Shown here in pieces: positions 1 through 5,374 of a DNA stretch of 5,374 bases. The stretch's first letter is position 1; each line of letters starts with the position of its first letter. The notes beneath the pieces are model-generated. The model made no database searches and was not told the DNA's origin. It was given only the letters and a program-made list of their open reading frames with translations. The translations under genes were made by a program, and so were the position numbers. The stretch is from the NCBI GenBank assembly GCA_900555605.1, contig USLW01000169.1, positions 1-5,374 on the forward strand, read 5' to 3'. The stretch comes from an uncultured Clostridium sp. (GTDB taxonomy: Bacteria; Bacillota; Clostridia; UBA1212; UBA1255).

Positions 1-2331
1 CGCAGGTACAAAAACATTTTTACCATCGGAAATTGCATCCGCCTCGCACTCCAATGCGTTATCCAGAAACTTATCGATCAGGATCGGGCGATCAGGGGTA
101 ACGTCAACCGCTGCTTCCATATAAGCACGCAGCGTGACATCATCGTGTACCACCTCCATCCCGCGTCCGCCCAGTACATAAGAGGGACGAACCATAACCG
201 GATAGCCGATTTCCTTTACAATTCGAAAGGCATCTTCCACGGTGACTGCCATCCCCGAGGGGGGCATGGGGATCGATAGTTTCTCCATCATTTTATTAAA
301 CAGATCCCGGTCCTCCGCCATATCGATTACTGCAGGCGGCGTGCCTAAAATACGGGCGCCCCGGGACTCCAGATCAGAAGCGATATTCAGCGGGGTCTGG
401 CCGCCGAACTGTACGATGACGCCGATGGGCTGTTCTTCCTTATAAATGCTCATGACATCTTCAGCTGTCAGCGGTTCAAAATATAGTTTATCGGAGGTAT
501 CATAATCCGTGGATACGGTTTCCGGATTGCAGTTGACCATAATCGTCCGGAACCCCATCTTCCGCAGCGCCTTTGCGGCATGGACACAGCAGTAATCGAA
601 TTCAATGCCCTGTCCGATTCTGTTGGGGCCGCCGCCCAACACCATGACCTTCCGTCCGTTCTCCGCGGAAGTCTCGTGCTTCTTTTCCGCAGTGCCGGGG
701 ATGTGATTATATGTGGAATAATAATAATATTTTTCCGTATCGACCCCGCTGACGGGCACGCCCTCCCAGTGTTCCGTGATACCCAGGGCCTCCCGTTTAT
801 GATAGATCTCAATCTCCGGGATCCGTAAAATCTTTGCCAGATATTTATCGGCAAAGCCGTCCTGTTTCGCTTGGATCAAAAGCGCATCCGGCGGAAGCTG
901 TCCCGCATACTGCAGCAGCTGATTCTCTAAATCCACGAGCTCTTTCATTTGTTCCAGGAACCAGGCTTTGATGTGCGTCAGATTATGCAGTTCTTCTACC
1001 GTAGCGCCCTTCCGGAACGCTTCGTAAAGCAGATACTGCCGTTCGCTGGTGGCATCCACCAGACGCTTCATCAGATGTTCCTTTGTCAGCTTATTGAAAT
1101 CTTTTGCAAAGCCGAGGCCGCTTCTGCCGTTCTCCAGGGAACGAATTGCCTTCTGCAGAGCCTCTTTGTAATTTTTACCGATGGACATCACCTCGCCCAC
1201 AGCCCGCATCTGGGTTCCGAGCTTATCTATGGAACCCCGGAATTTTTCAAATGCCCAACGGGCAAATTTGATTACCACATAATCGCCGGACGGCGTATAG
1301 CGGTCCAAAGTGCCGTCACGCCAGTAGGGAATTTCGTCAAGTGTCAGGCCGGCTGCCAGCAGACTCGAAACATATGCGATCGGAAATCCGGTGGCCTTAG
1401 ATGCCAGCGCAGAGGAACGGGAGGTTCTCGGATTGATTTCAATGATCACAACCCGATCAGATGCCGGATCATGGGCAAATTGTACATTTGTGCCGCCGAT
1501 TACGCCGATGGCTTCCACAATATTATACGCATGCCTCTGCAGCCTGTCCTGCAGCTCCTTAGAAATGGTAAGCATGGGCGCGGCACAGAACGAATCGCCG
1601 GTATGGACGCCCATGGGATCGATATTTTCAATAAAGCATACCGTAATCTTGTTTCCCTTGCTGTCGCGCACAACCTCAAGCTCCAGCTCCTCCCAGCCAA
1701 TCACGGATTCCTCCACCAGAATCTGTCCAACCAAAGATGCCGCAATGCCTCTTGCCGCCACTGTCCGCAGCTCTTCCACATTATAAACGATGCCGCCGCC
1801 GGTGCCGCCCATTGTGTATGCCGGCCGCAGAACCACCGGATATCCCAATTCCGCAGCCAGCCGTTCGGCCTCCTCGACGCTGTATGCCGGAGCGCTTTTC
1901 GGCATTTCAATTCCGATCTTGGTCATGGTCTCTTTAAAAGCGATCCGATCTTCTCCGCGTTCAATGGCATCGAGCTGTACGCCGATTACCTGTACGCCAT
2001 ATTGATCCAAAACACCGGCCTTTGATAATTCCAGGCTTAAATTAAGTCCCGATTGTCCTCCCAGGTTGGGGAGCAACGCATCGGGACGTTCCTTTGCTAT
2101 AATTGCTTCGAGTCTTTCTACATTGAGCGGTTCAATATATGTAAAATCCGCTGTTTCCGGGTCTGTCATAATCGTGGCCGGATTGGAATTGACCAAAACG
2201 ATTTTGTATCCCAGCGCCCGCAGTGCCTTGCACGCCTGTGTTCCCGAATAATCAAACTCACAGGCCTGTCCGATGATAATCGGTCCGGAGCCTATGATCA
2301 TAATTTTGTCGATGTCTTCTCTTTTCGGCAT
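1..2331 (-). CDS. carB: Carbamoyl-phosphate synthetase large subunit (C-terminal part outside the window)
   Basis: The CarAB complex makes carbamoyl phosphate from bicarbonate, two ATP and ammonia released from glutamine by CarA, feeding pyrimidine and arginine synthesis in the cytoplasm. The frame is open for all 777 codons from the ATG at 2331 to the window edge. Residues 1-400 form the carboxyphosphate half: the GSGPIIIGQ loop (14-22), then an ATP-grasp with R129, R169, the GGTGGG loop (175-180), E208, E215 and H243, which fall at positions known as ATP contacts in the E. coli enzyme, and the INPRTSRSSALASKATG signature near 299-315. Residues 400-555 are the helical oligomerisation region. 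The second half starts near 560 with VLGGGPNRIGQGIEFDY and an ATP-grasp containing VRPSYVLGGRG (R715). About 290 residues are missing compared with the roughly 1,070-residue family: the rest of the second ATP-grasp and the allosteric MGS-like domain. Start choice rests on a good ribosome binding site and promoter. No carA lies upstream. Confidence 0.97.
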   Translation of the reverse strand, partial: MPKREDIDKIMIIGSGPIIIGQACEFDYSGTQACKALRALGYKIVLVNSNPATIMTDPETADFTYIEPLNVERLEAIIAKERPDALLPNLGGQSGLNLSLELSKAGVLDQYGVQVIGVQLDAIERGEDRIAFKETMTKIGIEMPKSAPAYSVEEAERLAAELGYPVVLRPAYTMGGTGGGIVYNVEELRTVAARGIAASLVGQILVEESVIGWEELELEVVRDSKGNKITVCFIENIDPMGVHTGDSFCAAPMLTISKELQDRLQRHAYNIVEAIGVIGGTNVQFAHDPASDRVVIIEINPRTSRSSALASKATGFPIAYVSSLLAAGLTLDEIPYWRDGTLDRYTPSGDYVVIKFARWAFEKFRGSIDKLGTQMRAVGEVMSIGKNYKEALQKAIRSLENGRSGLGFAKDFNKLTKEHLMKRLVDATSERQYLLYEAFRKGATVEELHNLTHIKAWFLEQMKELVDLENQLLQYAGQLPPDALLIQAKQDGFADKYLAKILRIPEIEIYHKREALGITEHWEGVPVSGVDTEKYYYYSTYNHIPGTAEKKHETSAENGRKVMVLGGGPNRIGQGIEFDYCCVHAAKALRKMGFRTIMVNCNPETVSTDYDTSDKLYFEPLTAEDVMSIYKEEQPIGVIVQFGGQTPLNIASDLESRGARILGTPPAVIDMAEDRDLFNKMMEKLSIPMPPSGMAVTVEDAFRIVKEIGYPVMVRPSYVLGGRGMEVVHDDVTLRAYMEAAVDVTPDRPILIDKFLDNALECEADAISDGKNVFVPA

Positions 2332-2338
2332 ACGGTTT

Positions 2339-2346
2339 CCTCCCTT
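2339..2346 (-). promoter_or_regulatory. Ribosome binding site of carB
   Basis: On the minus strand AAGGGAGG ends 7 bases before the ATG at 2331. This is a strong Shine-Dalgarno match at ideal spacing and fixes the carB start. Confidence 0.85.
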
Positions 2347-2361
2347 ATGTATTTCCGACGA

Positions 2362-2390
2362 ATTATATCACAACAGAAACTTTCCCGCAA
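2362..2390 (-). promoter_or_regulatory. Predicted sigma-A promoter of carB with extended -10
   Basis: On the minus strand TTGCGG (2385-2390) and TATAAT (2362-2367) are separated by 17 bp, and TGA immediately before the -10 gives an extended TGnTATAAT element. Transcription would start near 2355, leaving a leader of about 24 bases before the ATG. That is too short for a PyrR-type attenuator, and I see no PyrR-like anti-terminator or terminator in it. The perfect extended -10 makes this a strong call from sequence, with no experimental support. Confidence 0.7.
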
Positions 2391-2407
2391 GTGAAATTAC
2401 GCGCCTC

Positions 2408-2432
2408 GCGGCAGGGAGAAAAGCCGTGCCGT
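2408..2432. repeat. Weak GC-rich inverted repeat between the two divergent promoters
   Basis: CGGCA at 2409-2413 is the reverse complement of TGCCG at 2427-2431, with a 13-base gap and a possible extra G-T pair at the ends. The right arm lies in a short tandem repeat, GCCGTGCCGT, so either copy of GCCG can pair with the left arm. It lies outside both predicted transcripts, so it would act as DNA, for example as an operator. The arms are short and could be chance in GC-rich sequence. Confidence 0.2.
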
Positions 2433-2451
2433 TACCGCCTGTCCGGGCAAT

Positions 2452-2480
2452 TTGACAGCTGAGAAATATCAGATTATCAT
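2452..2480 (+). promoter_or_regulatory. Predicted sigma-A promoter of the plus-strand hypothetical gene
   Basis: A perfect TTGACA (2452-2457) is followed after 17 bp by TATCAT (2475-2480), one mismatch from the -10 consensus. The predicted transcription start is near 2487, about 73 bases before the ATG at 2560. The two divergent promoters are back to back, with 61 bp between their -35 boxes. The leader begins with an AAGGAGG (2487-2493) that has no ATG, GTG or TTG at usable distance. Confidence 0.7.
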
Positions 2481-2547
2481 ATCCGTAAGGAGGCAACCGG
2501 CTCATTTTTCGGCCGCAGAAGCATCCGAGTCTGTAAAATAATCCATC

Positions 2548-2553
2548 AGGTGA
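2548..2553 (+). promoter_or_regulatory. Ribosome binding site of the plus-strand hypothetical gene
   Basis: AGGTGA, within a longer AGGTGATG match to the 16S 3' end, lies 6 bases before the ATG at 2560 and supports that start. Confidence 0.75.
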
Positions 2554-2559
2554 TGAGAA

Positions 2560-3093
2560 ATGAGTGAAATCGTAACCGAGATCCAGGTTGACGGCTGTCC
2601 GGAGGCAGCAGAGGAATTCCGCGCGCTCCTCGTAGAGAAGCTATCGGATCCGGCGCAGACTGCCGCTTTATTCATCCTGTCTCTTGATACGTTTCTTTCT
2701 CAGCCCCAGCGCGGCCTGGAAATGATCGCGCTGCTAAGAGGGCAGACGGAGCTGGATGAGACGGAACGGAAATATCAGTTAACACCGCTGGCAGAGCAGG
2801 CGTATCTGCCCCGGGCTTACTATAAAGGCGCGCTTGCGGAAAACGGCTACACCCCTGCGCTTCCCCGGACCGTTGTTATTAAGTACGATAAAAAAAGGGG
2901 AAAAGATAAAAATAAGAAAACCGTATATATTGGCTGCGGCGGAACAGGCACTTATCGGCCCATTACATTAAAGCGGCTGAAAAAGAGAGCTGCCCGTAAA
3001 TTTCTGCAAAGCAGGCGGGTCCAAGAGGAAGCTTGGTTTGTAACGGAATATCCGTCCATTCTGCTGCCGGTAAAAAAACCGGAGAACAGTTAA
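2560..3093 (+). CDS. Conserved hypothetical protein, DUF6935-like
   Basis: This 177-residue protein has no signal peptide or membrane segment and is probably cytoplasmic. Its function is unknown. Residues 1-70 look mainly helical and include ALFILSLDTF and a GLEMIALLRGQTEL stretch. The central and C-terminal part looks like a small beta-rich domain: YLPRAYYKGA (93-102), ENGYTP near 105, a very basic loop KYDKKRGKDKNKK, a YIGCGGTGTYRPITLKRLKK strand pair, and WFVTEYPSILLPVKKP near the end. This order (ALF..AL, G..M...L.G, GA..EN.YTP, a glycine-rich segment with RPI.L, terminal WF) matches my memory of the DUF6935 family of Clostridia; an HMM search would be needed to confirm it. The basic loop could bind nucleic acid or phosphate, but that is speculation. 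The gene has its own promoter, diverges from carB and converges on the DUF3810 gene with a 4-bp overlap, so it is probably monocistronic. Confidence 0.85.
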   Translation: MSEIVTEIQVDGCPEAAEEFRALLVEKLSDPAQTAALFILSLDTFLSQPQRGLEMIALLRGQTELDETERKYQLTPLAEQAYLPRAYYKGALAENGYTPALPRTVVIKYDKKRGKDKNKKTVYIGCGGTGTYRPITLKRLKKRAARKFLQSRRVQEEAWFVTEYPSILLPVKKPENS

Positions 3094-4250
3094 TCATTCT
3101 GCTGAATGAAGCGGTATTCCGCCAGCAGCAGATCCACCACCCGGCCATAGCTTTTGACACCATCCTCTACACGATTGGCCTGCAGATAGGTATCGTTGAC
3201 TTCCTGGGAAAGGTTGGCCACTATATCATTGGGCGTTTCAAATCGGCTCCAGAATTGATTGGCATACCGCATATCCGCAAAAATGCCTTCCTCCGTAGCC
3301 GCAGCAACCTCCTCCCACGCCGCCGGGTCATCTGCGTACAGCGCATTCATTGCATAAACAAAGGCCGTATAATATCCGGAATACACAAAGACCGGGTCCG
3401 GATTGCTGATGGCTGCCAAATAAGCGATGTAATTTGCCTCGTCCTCCCGGGCAAAGCCGCGCTGGTGCGCCATTTCGTGACAAATCGTATGAGGCAGGCT
3501 CATAATCGGCGTTTTGGCATTCACCACCGGCTCCGGCAGCAGGTAGGGGTAGATTCCCGTAATCTGCGTATAGCACATTACCACGGAAAAAAGTGCCGGC
3601 TTTGCATCCGGATAAAATCCATTTAAATACGGAAAGCGTTCCGAAAGTACGGCATATCCGTCCTTTGCTGCCTGCAGCAGGTCTGACACGGTATCATCCG
3701 GGGCGACCACCCCGGATGCATCCTCCGGCAATTCCGCCCGCGCTTCGGATGCCCGTGCACTTAAATACAGACACAGCGCCTTTAATTCGTCCGTATCTGT
3801 CTCAACAATTTCATACCCCGCCTTATCGGCAAAGGTCACGCTGTTATAGTTCAGGCCTCCGAATAAAATAAAGCAGGCGATTGCCGCAAACGCAGCGGTT
3901 CCCATGGTAACCGCGTAACAGAGCGCCGGCAGATAGGGCTGCTTCTGCCGGCGGATCAGCGCGCGGATCGTTAAAACAAGCATACGGATCGTATAAAAAA
4001 GAAAAAAGCAGATTCCGAGATACAGAAGCACCTCACCTATGGAAAACGGCAGTATGTATGCCGCCAGCTTCAGCGGAAAGTTTATGATTCTGAAAATGAT
4101 CTGGGTATAGCAGCGGTCAACCCACTCCGGGCAATGCGCCGTAAGCCGATAGCACAAGGCAGCAAGCACTGCAGCGGCCGCTGCAATCAGCAGCCATATG
4201 TACCGCCGCCCCATTGCGCACCTTTGGACATCATTCCGCTTATCATCCAC
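3090..4250 (-). CDS. DUF3810 family membrane-anchored putative zinc metallopeptidase
   Basis: Counting from the GTG start, the protein has 386 residues. Three hydrophobic segments lie at about 17-36, 70-95 and 110-131. Basic residues before the first (KR, GRR) and between the second and third (RALIRRQK) put the N-terminus inside and the large C-terminal domain outside. That domain carries SLPHTICHEMAHQRGFARED, giving an HExxH zinc site with H258, E259 and H262; E269, D270 or E271 are candidates for a third ligand. GGLNYNSV just after the third segment and the HEMAHQRGFAREDEANY block are typical of DUF3810. Peptidase activity is inferred from the motif; the substrate is unknown. The start is uncertain. 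An ATG at 4265 lacks a ribosome binding site, the GTG at 4250 has GGAGGG 7 bases upstream, and an ATG at 4214 has a weaker AAGGTG. I chose 4250; all three keep every domain. It follows the cdaR-like gene by 54 bp and is probably co-transcribed. Confidence 0.92.
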   Translation of the reverse strand: MDDKRNDVQRCAMGRRYIWLLIAAAAAVLAALCYRLTAHCPEWVDRCYTQIIFRIINFPLKLAAYILPFSIGEVLLYLGICFFLFYTIRMLVLTIRALIRRQKQPYLPALCYAVTMGTAAFAAIACFILFGGLNYNSVTFADKAGYEIVETDTDELKALCLYLSARASEARAELPEDASGVVAPDDTVSDLLQAAKDGYAVLSERFPYLNGFYPDAKPALFSVVMCYTQITGIYPYLLPEPVVNAKTPIMSLPHTICHEMAHQRGFAREDEANYIAYLAAISNPDPVFVYSGYYTAFVYAMNALYADDPAAWEEVAAATEEGIFADMRYANQFWSRFETPNDIVANLSQEVNDTYLQANRVEDGVKSYGRVVDLLLAEYRFIQQND

Positions 4251-4257
4251 AGTCGAT

Positions 4258-4263
4258 CCCTCC
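4258..4263 (-). promoter_or_regulatory. Ribosome binding site that selects the GTG start of the DUF3810 gene
   Basis: GGAGGG on the minus strand lies 7 bases before the GTG at 4250. The same bases overlap the first codons of the longer reading from the ATG at 4265, which has only CCAATCGTACCGAT before it. The GTG is therefore the better start. Confidence 0.65.
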
Positions 4264-4304
4264 ATATCGGTACGATTGGATGCCGGTCTTTCTCTGTATG
4301 AAAA

Positions 4305-5374
4305 TTATGCCTCTCCGGCCGGCGTCGGCACAGGAGGCTCCGTTGTCGGCGCCTCCGTTGGTTCCGTTTCCGGGGACGGTGAAGGAGACGCGGTCGGGGC
4401 CGGTTCTGTTTCAATCGGTTTCTCCGTTATAATAACCTCATACAGGCATTGATTCATAATCGTATATTTTCTTACGGGACTGTTCACTGTATCCAGTTTG
4501 ATAAAATCCAAAACAACATAGAAAATTCCTGTCTTTCCTTTATCCACGTCAAGGGTCGGTTCTAATGCCTTAATATTCAGATTCTTCAGATCGGAAGCCT
4601 TTCCTTTAATCATCGCCCCGCCGGTACCGTCATCGACAAGTCTGATCTCATAATTATATTTCGAAGCATCTTTCCCCGCCATACTGATAACCGACGGATC
4701 AATCAGAAATGTTTTTACTTCATATTTCAGGATTTCCGCAGACATCGTAACCATACTGTTTCCGTATACGGTGACGCCGTCCGGCAGATAATCTGAAACA
4801 TTGACTTTATTTTCAGCATGCTCTGTCACGCCGCTGACATTCAGAATTCCCAAATTAATTGACTCTATGCCCCGCAGGTCTGATGCGCTGCCCTGCAACA
4901 GAACGGAATCCGCGGAAAGTCCGGAAGATTCGAGGTAATAGTCCTCGTGCGGCGTGCCCTGCACTTGAAAGTTCAGCTTGACACGCTTGGCCACCTCAAT
5001 CGTAACAGTAATTTTTTCAGTTGGGAACTGACTGGTTGCATCCTCACCGTTTGTTTTGATATATTTGCCGATAAAAGCGCCGTTTTTATAATCATCAACA
5101 GTTCCGGCATCAATATAATCGGATAAATTTACGCGGATAAACTCCAGCTCATTGACAAGCGACGTTACGCCGCTGACCTGTACGCTCTCGGGCTCAGCCT
5201 TCACATTGATATATTCATAACCTGATTTTAAAAGGCTGTTGTCATAATCCACGACAACCTTCAAAAATTTTTCTACTTCCTTATCAAACTCAAATTCAAT
5301 TTCCTTCGGATAGTAATCGTCAATTTTGATTCCCAGCCGCGAGCATTCCGGCTCGTTCACCTTCAGACGTGTCT
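4305..5374 (-). CDS. cdaR: YbbR-repeat protein, CdaR-like regulator of diadenylate cyclase (N-terminus outside the window)
   Basis: The frame is open from the window edge to the TAA at 4305, giving 355 visible residues. A GTG at 5360 is probably internal, because the frame continues upstream and the first residues look like the end of a repeat. CdaR proteins have an N-terminal membrane helix and extracytoplasmic YbbR repeats, and they modulate CdaA, which makes cyclic di-AMP. Visible parts are the end of one repeat (about 1-30), a repeat at about 38-130 with ESVQVSGVTSLVNEL, a clear repeat at about 131-214 with SVLLQGSASDLRGIESI, and a more divergent one at about 217-318 with MIKGKASDLKNLNI. 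A tail of some 35 residues (319-355) is rich in Pro, Thr, Ser and Glu and probably disordered. The missing part should hold the membrane helix and the rest of the first repeat. cdaA is expected upstream, beyond 5374. The gene symbol rests on domain type, since the diagnostic neighbour is not visible. Confidence 0.88.
   Translation of the reverse strand, partial: TRLKVNEPECSRLGIKIDDYYPKEIEFEFDKEVEKFLKVVVDYDNSLLKSGYEYINVKAEPESVQVSGVTSLVNELEFIRVNLSDYIDAGTVDDYKNGAFIGKYIKTNGEDATSQFPTEKITVTIEVAKRVKLNFQVQGTPHEDYYLESSGLSADSVLLQGSASDLRGIESINLGILNVSGVTEHAENKVNVSDYLPDGVTVYGNSMVTMSAEILKYEVKTFLIDPSVISMAGKDASKYNYEIRLVDDGTGGAMIKGKASDLKNLNIKALEPTLDVDKGKTGIFYVVLDFIKLDTVNSPVRKYTIMNQCLYEVIITEKPIETEPAPTASPSPSPETEPTEAPTTEPPVPTPAGEA

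Noticed and set aside
249..272. Dense C and G runs (CCCCGAGGGGGG, then GGGG), a possible quadruplex or hairpin.
   Set aside because: Only two G-runs lie close together, and the bases encode the ordinary CarB stretch PMPPSGM, so no structure needs to be invoked.
718..729. Four ATA repeats, a possible microsatellite.
   Set aside because: They are in-frame TAT codons for four tyrosines in CarB, just before the STY of a conserved stretch near the start of the second half. Four units is too few to call a slippage locus.
949..2025. A 358-codon open frame on the plus strand, antisense to carB.
   Set aside because: It lies wholly opposite well-conserved carB codons, its translation is rich in Cys, His and Arg with no recognisable domain, and it has no good ribosome binding site. 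It is a by-product of carB codon bias.
3067..3082. CCGGT/ACCGG hairpin with an all-A loop near the end of the plus-strand gene, considered as a terminator.
   Set aside because: The stem is only 5 bp, it lies inside the coding region, and no T-run follows on either strand.
4263..4265. ATG giving the longest reading of the DUF3810 gene.
   Set aside because: No Shine-Dalgarno sequence precedes it, while the GTG five codons later has GGAGGG at 7 bases. It remains a possible alternative.
5358..5360. GTG as a possible translation start of the CdaR-like protein.
   Set aside because: The frame stays open to the window edge, no ribosome binding site precedes the GTG, and a CdaR protein needs an N-terminal membrane helix that is missing from this reading. 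The gene is treated as cut by the window.

Overview
The window looks like chromosomal DNA from a Gram-positive Firmicute, most likely a Clostridia/Lachnospiraceae-type anaerobe. The evidence is a YbbR-repeat CdaR protein, a DUF3810 membrane metallopeptidase, a small protein resembling a Clostridia-associated DUF family (DUF6935-like), strong purine-rich Shine-Dalgarno sites (GGGAGG, GGAGGG, AGGTGA) and near-consensus sigma-A promoters. Base composition is close to balanced. I see no mobile element, CRISPR array, tRNA or rRNA.

Layout. 1-2331 (minus): the first 777 codons of carB, the large subunit of carbamoyl-phosphate synthetase, cut at its C-terminal side by the window edge. 2332-2559: a 228-bp divergent intergenic region with one promoter for carB (leftward) and one for the next gene (rightward). 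2560-3093 (plus): a 177-residue conserved hypothetical protein, the only plus-strand gene. 3090-4250 (minus): a DUF3810 protein with three predicted membrane segments and an extracytoplasmic HExxH domain; its stop codon overlaps that of the plus-strand gene in a shared TTAA. 4305-5374 (minus): a YbbR-repeat protein, CdaR, the regulator of the membrane diadenylate cyclase CdaA, lacking its N-terminus at the window edge.

How the genes relate. The cdaR-like gene and the DUF3810 gene run in the same direction 54 bp apart with no visible terminator, so they probably share a transcript. cdaA would be expected just beyond 5374 (inference). Both products are predicted to act on the outer face of the membrane. 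carB belongs to pyrimidine and arginine synthesis and is a separate unit with its own promoter; carA is not next to its 5' end. The plus-strand gene is a single-gene unit between two leftward units. I found no convincing previously undescribed system. The points most worth a second look are the cdaR-DUF3810 pairing, the carB without an adjacent upstream carA, and the terminator-free convergent junction.
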